NCBI GenBank assembly: GCA_963840785.1
Contig: CAWJAF010000013.1
Span: 62,001 to 126,000, forward strand
Length of the DNA: 64,000 bases
Origin: JALYOK01 sp963840785
Lineage (GTDB): Bacteria; Pseudomonadota; Gammaproteobacteria; Burkholderiales; JALYOK01
Reading direction: 5' to 3'
How positions within the stretch are numbered: the first letter of the stretch is position 1; each line of letters starts with the position of its first letter. The notes under the pieces are model-generated. The model saw nothing but the letters and a program-made list of their open reading frames with translations. It ran no database searches and had not been told where the DNA came from. This document shows positions 9,377 through 18,541 of this stretch, one piece after another. A program made the position numbers and the translations under genes.

Positions 9377-10339
9377 ATGTCTACTGCCATCTCCATCGAG
9401 GCGGTCTCTAAGCGATATGGCCCGAAGACTATCGTTCACGACCTGTCGTTTAATGTCGAAAAAGGCGAAATCGTTGGTTTCCTAGGTCCTAACGGTGCCG
9501 GCAAAACCACTACGATGCGCATGATCGCCGGTGTTACGACCGCGACATCGGGCCGGGTGCGCGTCGCCGGTCACGATATGGCGATCGACAACGAGCAAGC
9601 CGCGCAAAAAATCGGCTATCTTCCCGAACATCCGCCACTATATGACACCCTGGAAATCGGCCAATACTTACGCTTCGTCGCGAAAGCTAAAGGCGTGCCG
9701 CGCGCGGAAATCAATTTAGAAATTGAGCGCGTCAGCCTCGCCTGCCGGCTGGACGATGTGCTCCGCCGCGAAATCTATAAATTATCGAAAGGTTACCGGC
9801 AACGTGTCGGCCTCGCACAAGCGCTGCTCGGCAAGCCCGAAGTGTTGTTGCTGGACGAGCCGACCGCCGGCCTCGATCCCGGCCAAATACAAGAAACCCG
9901 CGAAGTCATTCGCAATTTCGGCGCACAACATGCGGTGTTGTTGAGCACCCATATTCTTCCCGAAGTCACAATGATTTGTCAGCGTGTCGCGATTATCAAT
10001 CACGGTCGCCTATTGGCAATCGATTCGCCGGCCAATTTGCAGCGCGCCGCGGAACAAACCAACCAAGTCGCATTGACCGTGCGCGGGCTCGCCGATGAGC
10101 TGGAGAAAGAACTGCGGTCGGTTAACGGCGTCACCGGCGTTATCATTCATCCGCATCCAACCGCCGCCGGCGTTGTCACGGTCAATTGCCAGGTGGAACA
10201 ACGCGATGGCGTGGAGGCTTCGATTGCACGTGCCGTCGCGAACCGCTGGGATCTGTATCGTCTGGAACGGCAGCAGCCATCGTTGGAGAATATTTTCTTG
10301 CGTTACGTCGCAACCAATCAGCCGAGTGCCGCATCATGA
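9377..10339 (+). CDS. ABC transporter ATP-binding protein (GldA-like)
   Basis: A 320-residue ATPase with Walker A (GPNGAGKTT), Q-loop, signature LSKGYRQRVGLAQ, Walker B (VLLLDEPTAGLD) and switch histidine (LSTHILPE). The start is placed at MSTAIS; the in-frame ATG at 9353 lies inside the preceding terminator. The C-terminal 90 residues form the accessory domain typical of the CcmA/GldA class. Its stop overlaps the ATG of the permease gene (ATGA), and the next two genes encode GldF- and GldG-like partners, so it powers an ABC-2 type complex in the inner membrane. The transported substrate is not evident from the sequence. Confidence 0.92.
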   Translation: MSTAISIEAVSKRYGPKTIVHDLSFNVEKGEIVGFLGPNGAGKTTTMRMIAGVTTATSGRVRVAGHDMAIDNEQAAQKIGYLPEHPPLYDTLEIGQYLRFVAKAKGVPRAEINLEIERVSLACRLDDVLRREIYKLSKGYRQRVGLAQALLGKPEVLLLDEPTAGLDPGQIQETREVIRNFGAQHAVLLSTHILPEVTMICQRVAIINHGRLLAIDSPANLQRAAEQTNQVALTVRGLADELEKELRSVNGVTGVIIHPHPTAAGVVTVNCQVEQRDGVEASIARAVANRWDLYRLERQQPSLENIFLRYVATNQPSAAS

Positions 10340-11043
10340 GAGGCTTACTCGCCGTATTTCACAAAGAGCTGCTGATTTATTTTCGCTCGCCGATCGCATA
10401 TTTTGTCATCGCGGTATTTTTGCTCGGCACCGGTTATTTTTTCTTGTTTGATGTGTTCACCAGCGGCGACGCGGTGATGACGCAAACCTTCCGCAGTATG
10501 AGTGTGTTGCTCATTACCCTACTGCCGATGGTCTCAATGCGTTTGTTCTCGAGCGAATATTCTGGTCGCACCATGGAATTGCTAACAACATTGCCGCTCA
10601 AACCTTGGCAAGTGGTATTGGGAAAATATTTCGGCGCGCTGGTAATTTTGTTGCTGATGGTCGTTGGGACCATGATCAATTTGATTCCGATGTATTTGTA
10701 CGGCAATCCGGAATGGAAAACTATTTTCTCCGGATATTTCGGTTTCTTTATGCTTGGCATGGCATGCCTCGCGCTCGGCCAATTATTTTCTGCGCTGACG
10801 GAAAACCAAATTATCGCCGCCTTAATCACCATGGCGGTGCTGTTGGCGTTTTGGTTCGTCGGCCATTTAGAAACCTACCAGAGTTCGTTAGTGCTTAAAA
10901 ATTTATTCGGCTACTTATCCTTCGCCGATCATCTCGCCGATTTCGTGCGCGGACTGGTGCGCAGCGAAGGTATTGTGTTCTACCTCATCACCTGCGCAGT
11001 CGCGTTGACGTTGAATGCGGGCTTCCTGCAGTGGAGGCGATAG
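10336..11043 (+). CDS. ABC-2 type permease (GldF-like)
   Basis: The ATG overlaps the stop codon of the ATPase gene by four bases, indicating translational coupling. The 235-residue protein begins with the N-terminal signature of the family (LLAVFHKELLIYFRSPIAYF) and has about six hydrophobic segments, with the characteristic SMRLFSSEYSGRTMELLTT motif that contacts the ATPase. It matches the size and pattern of the gliding-motility GldF and NosY-like permeases. Together with the ATPase it forms the membrane part of the exporter or mechanical complex. Confidence 0.9.
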   Translation: MRGLLAVFHKELLIYFRSPIAYFVIAVFLLGTGYFFLFDVFTSGDAVMTQTFRSMSVLLITLLPMVSMRLFSSEYSGRTMELLTTLPLKPWQVVLGKYFGALVILLLMVVGTMINLIPMYLYGNPEWKTIFSGYFGFFMLGMACLALGQLFSALTENQIIAALITMAVLLAFWFVGHLETYQSSLVLKNLFGYLSFADHLADFVRGLVRSEGIVFYLITCAVALTLNAGFLQWRR

Positions 11044-11044
11044 C

Positions 11045-12673
11045 ATGAGTCAATCTATGCGCTCCGGTTTTATCCTGCTCGTCGGCATCGCCTTGTTGGC
11101 GGGATCTTCCGCCATCGAATCCATCATATTGAAGGATCGTTGGTTTACTTCTGCATTGACCATGGTCGGTGGCGCGCTTGTGCTTTGGGGCCTGTTCCGA
11201 TTGCGCCATGAAATCGTCGCGGCATTTTCTGGCCGTAAGGGCGAAGTCACCTTAATGACACTGGGCGTCGTCGGTGTGCTCGGTGCGTTGGCATTTCTGT
11301 CGACACAATTTCCGGTGCGGTTTGACTGGAGCACGCAAAAAGAACACTCCATCTCGCCGCAAACCAAGACGATGTTGCAGCGGTTGGAAAAGCCGGTACA
11401 TGTGACGTTCTTTCATGATTCGGCCATGCGCGAGACCGTCGAGTTGTACGATTTAATGGCGAAAGAAACGCCGAAGCTCACGTTGGAATTACACGATCCC
11501 ATGGTCAACCCGGCGAAGGCGAGATTGATGGGCGTGCAGTTCGCCGGCACGGCGATCATGCAAAGTGAAAACCGTAAATTGCGTATCAACGGCCCGACAG
11601 AAATTGATATCGCGAATGGCATTCTGCGCGTCTCGCAAGGCATCGCGCAGAAAGTGTGTTTCCTCGACGGCCACAACGAAGCCGATCCGTTCAGTATGGA
11701 ATCGCATGACCACATGGAAGGCAGCGCCGATCATTCCCATGGCATCGGTGACAAGATGGTGATTCACGAATCTCACGGCATGGCGAAAGCGCGTGTCGCG
11801 CTCGAAGCGATGAATTACAACGTTGAGAAAGTGTCCTTGCTTAAGGGTGGCGCCACGTTGGATGGTTGTGCCTTACTCGTCGTCGCAGGGCCGAAGATTG
11901 CGCTGCAAAATCTCGAAGTCGACGCCATCAGCAAATACATCGACGATGGCCATAACGCGATTTTCATGATCGATCCGTTTGTCGAGACCGGCCTAGAAAT
12001 GCTGATGGAAAAATACGGTGTCAATCTCGACAAAACCATCATCATCGATCCGCCCAGCCATTTCTGGGCCGACCCATCCGCTCCTGCGGTCACCGACTAT
12101 AACCGCCACCAAATCACCGACCAAATGCCGTTGACGTTCTTCCCCGGCGCCCGCTCGCTGTCGCCGACCAAGATACAACCGCCCGGCGCCGCGGTGCAAC
12201 CGTTGATCAATTCCTCCAAGGCCAGCTTTGGCGAAACCACCTTCGAGCGTGCCGAATTTACCGATGGCGAAGATCGGCCCGGCCCGACGACCATCATGGT
12301 GATGGTCAATCGCCGCCCCGATACGGCGCGCAATACGGCGGCCATCATGGCGGCAGAATTGCGTGGCGAAAAAGTGGCGCCGCAGATCACACCGATATTG
12401 GATTTCAAACGCGCGCGCATCGCAGTGATTGGCGATTCCGACTTTGCCACCAATTCGTTCTTCCATTTGGTCGGTAACGGAAAATTATTCCTGAACACGG
12501 TGAATTTTCTCTCCTCGAAAGAGAATCTCATCGGCGTCGAAACGCGCACGTACGATCGTCCGAAAGTGAACCTCACCAATCGCCAAATGAAAGGCATGTT
12601 CTATTTATCCATCGTCCTCGTGCCGCTGCTGCTGGCCGTCATTGGTTCGGCGGTGTGGTGGCGGCAACGATGA
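11045..12673 (+). CDS. GldG-like ABC-associated periplasmic/membrane protein
   Basis: The start at 11045 has a GGAGGCG ribosome site and follows the permease stop by one base. The 542-residue protein has two N-terminal transmembrane helices, a large extracytoplasmic domain of the GldG/ABC-type uncharacterised transport family (FDWSTQKEHSISPQTKTML...), and a C-terminal transmembrane helix before WWRQR. An unusual insertion near residues 215-250 is histidine-rich (ESHDHMEGSADHSHG), which suggests metal binding. In gliding bacteria GldA, GldF and GldG form one complex; in other proteobacteria the role of these operons is undefined. The presence of the His-rich loop is seen directly; metal binding is inference. 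Confidence 0.88.
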   Translation: MSQSMRSGFILLVGIALLAGSSAIESIILKDRWFTSALTMVGGALVLWGLFRLRHEIVAAFSGRKGEVTLMTLGVVGVLGALAFLSTQFPVRFDWSTQKEHSISPQTKTMLQRLEKPVHVTFFHDSAMRETVELYDLMAKETPKLTLELHDPMVNPAKARLMGVQFAGTAIMQSENRKLRINGPTEIDIANGILRVSQGIAQKVCFLDGHNEADPFSMESHDHMEGSADHSHGIGDKMVIHESHGMAKARVALEAMNYNVEKVSLLKGGATLDGCALLVVAGPKIALQNLEVDAISKYIDDGHNAIFMIDPFVETGLEMLMEKYGVNLDKTIIIDPPSHFWADPSAPAVTDYNRHQITDQMPLTFFPGARSLSPTKIQPPGAAVQPLINSSKASFGETTFERAEFTDGEDRPGPTTIMVMVNRRPDTARNTAAIMAAELRGEKVAPQITPILDFKRARIAVIGDSDFATNSFFHLVGNGKLFLNTVNFLSSKENLIGVETRTYDRPKVNLTNRQMKGMFYLSIVLVPLLLAVIGSAVWWRQR

Positions 12674-13275
12674 GCGCTGCACGTTCACGGCTCTGGTTCA
12701 TTTGGGCAATCTTCGCATTGCTCATCGGGTTTATCGTCGTGCTACAAATGCGCGGCCATGTTGCGGCGCCGGAAAAGCACGACGACGACCACGATGACGC
12801 GCCACGCATGTTGTTTCCCATGTCGATAGGCGAGGTCTGGGCGCTAGAAATTTTTGACAAAGGCGTGTTGCATCGTTTTGAACGCGACGCCCAAGGGCAG
12901 TGGTTTTTCCATGCCCATGGCGCGCCGAAACCGGATGATCCTACCCACGCGCATCAGGCGGATTTGAAATTGGCGCAGACGATCGCTACGGCCCTCGAAG
13001 GCCTTGGCCGCACACGGCGAGAGCGCGAATTCAAGAAATCCGACGGCGCCGAATATGGCATGAACGAACCGGAAATGTTCGTGTTACTTTATGCCAAAAA
13101 TACGGCACAATTGCTCGACAAAATCACGGTCGGCAGCGTCGCGCCCGATCGCTTAAGCCGATACGTCAGTTCGAACAATTATCCGAAAATTGTCTCGATC
13201 GCGAACTACCAAATCGAAAATTTGCAAAATTTGTTAAAAGCCGTCGGCGTAATCACGCCCGCCAGCACGAAATAA
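12670..13275 (+). CDS. DUF4340-like membrane-anchored protein
   Basis: The ATG overlaps the GldG-like stop by four bases, so this is the fourth gene of the operon. The 201-residue product has one N-terminal transmembrane helix (WFIWAIFALLIGFIVVLQM), then an acidic/histidine run (EKHDDDHDDAP), then an extracytoplasmic domain with the WALEIFDKGVLHRFERDAQGQW pattern resembling DUF4340 repeats that accompany GldG-type proteins. A second His-containing stretch (DDPTHAHQAD) follows. It probably assembles with the GldG-like protein on the periplasmic side. The DUF4340 label is my best match from pattern and context. Confidence 0.8.
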   Translation: MSAARSRLWFIWAIFALLIGFIVVLQMRGHVAAPEKHDDDHDDAPRMLFPMSIGEVWALEIFDKGVLHRFERDAQGQWFFHAHGAPKPDDPTHAHQADLKLAQTIATALEGLGRTRREREFKKSDGAEYGMNEPEMFVLLYAKNTAQLLDKITVGSVAPDRLSRYVSSNNYPKIVSIANYQIENLQNLLKAVGVITPASTK

Positions 13276-13302
13276 ACATATTAGCCGCGAACCAGTCAGG
13301 GC

Positions 13303-13335
13303 GCGGCGTTCCAAGCATACCCTTTGAAACGCCGC
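13303..13335 (+). terminator. hairpin after the ABC operon
   Basis: Inverted 8-base arms (GCGGCGTT / AACGCCGC) separated by a 17-base loop lie between the ABC operon and the convergent small secreted protein gene. There is no strong T-run, so termination is likely but not certain. Confidence 0.4.
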
Positions 13336-13359
13336 ATTTAGCAAGCCTGTTAGGCCGAT

Positions 13360-13791
13360 TCATTTTTGTTTCTCGCTGGCCTCGTTTGCTTCCCCGTCCA
13401 CGCAAGCCTTCACCACAACGGGGCCGCGTCCCCCAAACTCCGATTCGCAGTAGGTAATGCGTTCGGCTTTTTCCGCGGGATACTGCTTCAGCGCCGTATC
13501 GGCTTCAATATCTTTGTCGACGCAGATTTTAACTTTGTCCCAACCCAATTCGCTTTTCGTGCGGCAGCGATTTAGAAAGCGCTGATAAGGTTGCGGATAC
13601 GCGAGCAGCGACAGACGCAACGCTTGATTTTCCTTGATACAAAGGTTGATCATCCCCACGCCCCATTCGGCGTTGGAAAAATGGCAACTGGTGACGATTT
13701 CGTCTTCTTCTCCAGCCGACGCACCTAGGCTGATCAGCATCAGTACTGTTGCGCAACAACGTTGCAAGTTTAAGCGAGCTTTAACGCCCAT
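13360..13791 (-). CDS. small secreted cysteine-containing protein, unknown
   Basis: The ATG is preceded by AGGAGAAG at good distance. The 143-residue product starts with a signal peptide (CATVLMLISLGASAG) and the mature part has about six cysteines (TSCHFS, NLCIKE, NRCRTK, KICVDK, TYCESE, KACVDG). The regular spacing suggests two or three disulfides and an internal repeat of roughly 30 residues with the pattern C-(I/V)-(K/D). I do not recognise a named family. A periplasmic location is likely. About 70-140 bases upstream lies a non-coding element that has a relative upstream of the pilin gene (see findings). Confidence 0.75.
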   Translation of the reverse strand: MGVKARLNLQRCCATVLMLISLGASAGEEDEIVTSCHFSNAEWGVGMINLCIKENQALRLSLLAYPQPYQRFLNRCRTKSELGWDKVKICVDKDIEADTALKQYPAEKAERITYCESEFGGRGPVVVKACVDGEANEASEKQK

Positions 13792-14022
13792 AATCTTCTC
13801 CTTATCGAAGATGCATCATGCTGGACACTCGCTTTCTTTTCAAGCAATTTGACCCGTCGCCAGAGCCGCACTTTCTCACACACGGGCCAAAGAGTCGCCG
13901 TGAATTTTTTAATCTTCTGAGTTGGAACGGCAGTCAACGAACATAATGTTGTTTACGATTTCTTGATTCGTAATCGACAACGAAAATGTTCGTCGTATGG
14001 TTAAGGGCGCGTTGATCGGACG

Positions 14023-16854
14023 TTAAGCCGGTTGCTGCGCCGACTTGGAATTTGCAAGTTGCTGAGCAGCGAATGCCGCGAATTTATCCGCTGCAAGCGG
14101 ACGCGAATATAGGTAGCCTTGAATCTGATCACATCCTTGGGCACGCAAAATTTCGCGCTGCTCGATTGTTTCTACGCCCTCGGCAATAATCTCTTTGTGA
14201 AGGGTATGCCCCATCGCGATAATGGCTTGAACGATGGCTTGCGAATCGTTGTCAGTTGTAAGATCGATCACGAATGAGCGATCAATTTTCACCACATCGA
14301 CTGGCAGTCGCTTCAGATAAGCCATCGAGGAGTACCCGGTTCCAAAATCGTCAATTGCAACGCGCACGCCCATGCTCCGCAAACGCGTCAGGCTGTGCTC
14401 CACTCGCGTAATGTCGTCCATCACCATGCTTTCGGTTACCTCCAGTTCCAGGCCGCCAGGCTTGATGCGATATTTTTTTATCACTAGGGCAACGGTATCG
14501 ACAAAATCGCTTTGGGCAAACTGACGGCCTGAAACGTTTACCGAAACCCGATCGAGTGCGATGCCTTTCAGGTGTAGTTGCTGGTAATACTCACAGGATT
14601 TTTCTAGTACAACGGCACCGATGGTTTCGATTAGGCCGGTTTCTTCCGCGCACGCGATAAAATGGGCCGGCGACAACAAACCTCGCTCGGGATGGTTCCA
14701 TCGCACCAGCGCCTCGGCGCCACACAATTTTTCGTGACGCAGATCCCATTGCGGCTGGTATTCGACAACGAATTCATTGTTCTCAATCGCCCGCCTTAAC
14801 TCGCGCTCCAGAGAAAGTCGCGTCGCGGCTTCCTTGTTCATGCGCTCTTCGAAATAGGCATGGGTACCGCCGCCTGCCCCCTTGGCGCGATACATCGCCG
14901 TATCAGCATTTTTAAGTAAATCGCCCGAAGTCTTGCCGTCGACGGGATATATGGCGATGCCGATACTAGCGCCTAAGAAATGTGGCAAACCTGCGATTTC
15001 AAACGGCTCAGACAGCGAATGCAACATCTGGGTGACGACGATCTCTGCGTCGCGCAACGTCGTCAACTTCGGAAGAACCACCGTGAATTCATCTCCACCC
15101 AAGCGAGCGAGGGTATCTGATTTCCGAATCACAGCTTGAAGCCGGCTGGCTGCTTGCTGCAGCAAAACGTCACCGCTCGCGTGGCCAAGTGTATCGTTAA
15201 CCGTTTTGAATCGATCCAAGTCGATGAACAATACCGCCAATTTGGATTCGTCACGCTCGGCATGCACGATTTCTTGGCCCAGCCGATCAATAAATAGCAT
15301 CCGGTTCGGCAAGCTCGTCAACGAATCGAAATGCGCTTGCTTATACAGCAGCGCGTCGCGGGCAGCGGCTGATAAGGCGACCGCGAGGCGATCAGCGAGA
15401 TCACGAACATGTCCCTGCTCCTCTTCAGTGAGCACAGGCTGCGCTACATACGCAAGGTTTAACATGCCGCAGAGTTGTTGGTCCCAAACGATTGGAAGCG
15501 TAAGCACATGTCGCGCGCCGAATTGCTCCAGTGAGCCGAGTCGAACCCGTCGGTCTAACCCAATGGTCGACCAAACGCCATTGCGTTCGCGAGCCAATGC
15601 TTCGAGATCGAGCGGGTTTAGCATGACGCGTTGTGATTCGAAGGCCGGTGATGCGCCAAAGGATTGCGTGTAAGTTTTCCCCGTGCTGGTGGAGTCCGTA
15701 TCCATGACGGTTATGCTGGCGACATCCACCCTCACGACCTGCGGAAGTCTGCTCAACATCATTTCAACGGCCTTATCCGCCTGAAATCGAGCAAGCACAG
15801 CACGATCGATCTCGGAGAACGCAGCCAGCGCATTGAACTGTTGACCAAGCCGCGTCGCCATGCCGTTGAACGCATCGGCGAGCTCGCCAAACTCATCATT
15901 TCGCCCGACCACAACGGGTTGGCCAAATTCCTTCGCCGCTAAACGGCGCGTACCGGCGATGAGCTTTTCGAGCGGAACCATGGTCCGACGAATCTGTGTC
16001 GCACCGAGCAAACATGCCGCAAGAATCGAGACGCAGATTATCGGCAAGAAACTTTGCCTAAATGCGGTAAGCGCACCAAACGCTTCGGACTCTGGCATTG
16101 AGGCGATAATGGTCCAATCGTCTTCGTGAAATTCAGCCTTCAGGAACAGACTCCAATAACCGCCGATCTGATTCTCACCGTCATGCCACGACAAGGTTCC
16201 CGTCGAAGACTTCGCAGATTTTTTGCTCCATTGCTCTATTGCGGTTGTCGCCAAAGGCTTTGAGCAGAACAACACCGAGGATGCGCCGCGCAGCACGCAA
16301 AAGTTCGTCAAATACGCGAACGTATCAGCGTCTCCCCACAGGTATTTCGGATCGATTTCCGCGACGACGAATTTACCGGGTTTCTGCGACGAATCCACAG
16401 GCCGAACCAAAAGTACACCAGCGCCCTGGTCGGATTTAGAATTGCCTAATACTAGTGCGCCACCGGCGGCGAGCCGCATTCTTGCGTCGTTATTCAATTC
16501 GGGCACGGCACTAATGCGATGGAATAGATCGGCGTGCCGTTCGCCGCTCATGCCAATGATTGTAACTGCCGCAATTCGACTTTGAATATCCGGATCACTG
16601 ACGGCCTCCGGCACCGGATTTGCAGCGATGGTTTGTAGGTATTGATCAAGAAGCTGAAGCCGGCCAAACAAACCCGCACCGAAGTCCTTAGCCGATTGAT
16701 TTAAGTGGGTATGATTCTGGCGGACTAGCGCGTCGTTCACTTGACGCAAAGATAGGATCGCAATAGCCAATACGGGTATCAGTGCGGACAGCATGAATAG
16801 GACTAAGACTTGCCGTGCGACTTTTCCACCTATGAAAGCGCCTGAAAATCTCAC
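14023..16854 (-). CDS. membrane GGDEF/EAL cyclic-di-GMP protein with HAMP and GAF domains
   Basis: The protein has two transmembrane helices bracketing a roughly 230-residue periplasmic sensor, then HAMP (RRTMVPLEKLIAGTRRLA), a GAF-like domain, GGDEF near residue 586 (ARLGGDEFTVVLP, preceded by the RxxD inhibitory site RKSD) and a complete EAL domain (GAEALVRWNHPERG, DDFGTGYSSMAYL). Both catalytic signatures are intact, so it could make or degrade c-di-GMP; the balance cannot be told. I place the start at the GTG 10 bases past the pilin stop, because residues from the earlier ATG at 16914 are only a shadow of the pilin frame. Coupling to the pilin gene suggests control of a pilus- or secretion-related behaviour. 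Confidence 0.85.
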   Translation of the reverse strand: MRFSGAFIGGKVARQVLVLFMLSALIPVLAIAILSLRQVNDALVRQNHTHLNQSAKDFGAGLFGRLQLLDQYLQTIAANPVPEAVSDPDIQSRIAAVTIIGMSGERHADLFHRISAVPELNNDARMRLAAGGALVLGNSKSDQGAGVLLVRPVDSSQKPGKFVVAEIDPKYLWGDADTFAYLTNFCVLRGASSVLFCSKPLATTAIEQWSKKSAKSSTGTLSWHDGENQIGGYWSLFLKAEFHEDDWTIIASMPESEAFGALTAFRQSFLPIICVSILAACLLGATQIRRTMVPLEKLIAGTRRLAAKEFGQPVVVGRNDEFGELADAFNGMATRLGQQFNALAAFSEIDRAVLARFQADKAVEMMLSRLPQVVRVDVASITVMDTDSTSTGKTYTQSFGASPAFESQRVMLNPLDLEALARERNGVWSTIGLDRRVRLGSLEQFGARHVLTLPIVWDQQLCGMLNLAYVAQPVLTEEEQGHVRDLADRLAVALSAAARDALLYKQAHFDSLTSLPNRMLFIDRLGQEIVHAERDESKLAVLFIDLDRFKTVNDTLGHASGDVLLQQAASRLQAVIRKSDTLARLGGDEFTVVLPKLTTLRDAEIVVTQMLHSLSEPFEIAGLPHFLGASIGIAIYPVDGKTSGDLLKNADTAMYRAKGAGGGTHAYFEERMNKEAATRLSLERELRRAIENNEFVVEYQPQWDLRHEKLCGAEALVRWNHPERGLLSPAHFIACAEETGLIETIGAVVLEKSCEYYQQLHLKGIALDRVSVNVSGRQFAQSDFVDTVALVIKKYRIKPGGLELEVTESMVMDDITRVEHSLTRLRSMGVRVAIDDFGTGYSSMAYLKRLPVDVVKIDRSFVIDLTTDNDSQAIVQAIIAMGHTLHKEIIAEGVETIEQREILRAQGCDQIQGYLYSRPLAADKFAAFAAQQLANSKSAQQPA

Positions 16855-16864
16855 GCAGCCGTTC

Positions 16865-17314
16865 TCAGTAGTTTTCTGCCAGGCCAACAAATCGACCATT
16901 ATTCGCGCGAACAATGTCGTCGCGGCTAGGCTTCGCCGTCAACGGCGGCACGGTATCGCCATCCGCACCGGCGCTGTAAAGGTCGAAATCAGAATTGATA
17001 GGAACAAGATTTTTGTCCTTGCGCGCGCCGCCTTTCCCTGTCGTGGTCGTCAGGTTTAGGAATCGGTAAGGCCGGTCCCAAGGATCGCGCCGACCGGCCA
17101 TTCCAACGTCGGCTAAGCTATCAGGCACGACCCCATTGTTTTCGCTATAAAAGCGTACGATCAAGGTCGACATTTCACTTATGTCGCCCATTGCCTGCGC
17201 GCTCCTTGCGCGTTCAACATAACGCTGGTAGCTCGGTAGCGCCACTGCCAGTAAAACGGAACCAATCGCGAGCGCGAGCACTAATTCGAGCAACGTAAGT
17301 CCACGCTGACGCAG
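16865..17314 (-). CDS. GspG-like type IV pilin/pseudopilin, start disrupted
   Basis: The product contains the prepilin-peptidase motif RQRG-LTLLELVLALAIGS, so the leader must lie upstream of the TTG at 17293. The C-terminal half is GspG-like (DPWDRPYRFLN, FDLYSAGADGD, SRDDIV...GLAENY). No ATG precedes the motif in an open frame: an in-frame UAA at 17321-17323 separates it from an upstream ATG-AAG start. I extend to a CTG at 17314, which would give MRQRG; alternatives are a base error in the AAAA run or a substitution that made the stop. It precedes the GGDEF/EAL gene with a 10-base gap, and no other secretion genes are nearby. Confidence 0.65.
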   Translation of the reverse strand: MRQRGLTLLELVLALAIGSVLLAVALPSYQRYVERARSAQAMGDISEMSTLIVRFYSENNGVVPDSLADVGMAGRRDPWDRPYRFLNLTTTTGKGGARKDKNLVPINSDFDLYSAGADGDTVPPLTAKPSRDDIVRANNGRFVGLAENY

Positions 17315-17759
17315 CGAATTTTAACAAGACACTTTTCGATAATCATCTAACTGCTTCATAATTTTGCCTATTTCTCTCTTCGGAACTATAGCAAAGTTAG
17401 AATCTATAGCCGGGAAGGTGAGGTCGACTTTTGTTACGCGTACCGGAGAAATTTAAAAAATATTAATTAATAAGCACTTACATCGTCTTTTCGAATGTAA
17501 ACAATTGTTGTAGACGGGATACTGAGTTTTTCGTTGGGTGCGTTTTACCGACCCGCACTTTCTCTGCCACAACCCGAAAAATCACGACGTATCTTTGAAA
17601 TTATCAAGTGGAACGGTGATTCACGGCTTCAAGGTCTACCACGCCAGCAGGCAAGCGGGATGTGGTTCACAGCCATGGCAGGCTGAAGAACCGGTATTCA
17701 TGCGGCTCTACGCGCAATCAATTCTAACGGATTCGTGCGCGCAATCCGCTGCGTTTGAC
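17315..17759. other. 445-bp non-coding region
   Basis: Between the pilin gene and the convergent end of the phosphatase gene. The first 150 bases are very AT-rich and probably hold the pilin promoter. Bases 17550-17626 resemble a stretch at 13862-13935 (shared CGCACTTTCTC and GGAACGG blocks), suggesting a duplicated non-coding element. I see no coding frame with a credible start. Confidence 0.4.
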
Positions 17760-18374
17760 TTACACGCCGGAAACGCCGTGCGAGTCGTCACGCAAGTCGG
17801 CGCTTAGGTGCGCGGTGTCATTGACTACGCTCGCGGAATGCGGCTCATTAGGAGTAATAATCGTCACCGAGGTGTTATCGATGCGCGTCGGCGCAGACGT
17901 GGCGCCGGGCATCTGCACATGGTGCGCGAGTAGCGTGCGAATGAAAAATCCATGACTGATTACGAGTAAGTCGTTTTTTATTGTTGCGCGGATCTCGCGC
18001 AATAGAGCCATCGCTAGACCCGCACGCTCGCGGACCGCATCCAGCGATTCCCCGCCGGGCGGCGCTTGCGTCATTGAAATCGGATCGATTGTCATACCGT
18101 CGTAGGCCAAGCCGCGCAGGTCGCCAAAGTTACGTTCCTGCAACAATGAACTGAAACGAACAGACACACCGGTCGCCACGGAAATCGCTTGCGACGTTTC
18201 AATCGCGCGCGGTAAATCGCTGCTGACAATCGCGCCGATCTTCGCCGTGAAAAATCGCTGCGCGACGGCCGCAGCTTGGCGCTGACCGCGCTCGCTCAAC
18301 GGTGTGTCCGCGGGTTGCAAAATGCGCGCGACGTTGAGCGCGGTTTCGCCGTGACGAATCAGAATGATCGACAT
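17760..18374 (-). CDS. histidine phosphatase family protein
   Basis: A roughly 204-residue member of the phosphoglycerate-mutase-like superfamily. The phosphohistidine motif is ILIRHGETALN, with further conserved residues in SSDLPRAIETSQ, LQERNFGDLRG and the second catalytic histidine in LLVISHGFF. It lacks the longer insertion of true dPGM, so a broad-specificity phosphatase (PhoE, CobC or SixA-like) is more likely. The start is set at MSIILIRHGET; an ATG four codons earlier is possible, and neither has a strong ribosome site. It is divergent from the HD-domain gene. Confidence 0.85.
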   Translation of the reverse strand: MSIILIRHGETALNVARILQPADTPLSERGQRQAAAVAQRFFTAKIGAIVSSDLPRAIETSQAISVATGVSVRFSSLLQERNFGDLRGLAYDGMTIDPISMTQAPPGGESLDAVRERAGLAMALLREIRATIKNDLLVISHGFFIRTLLAHHVQMPGATSAPTRIDNTSVTIITPNEPHSASVVNDTAHLSADLRDDSHGVSGV

Positions 18375-18541
18375 AATAATTCGCATTGTTCACGTAAAAA
18401 CCGTGACCCGCAAGCGTTACCCGGATTTCCACGGAACTTTGCATTCGTTAGGGAATTACCCTAGAGCCTTTATCTGAAAAATCCGCTTGCAAGTGATATC
18501 ATCATGCGTAAATTCATCGGTGCCAATGTGGGGGAGAAGGT

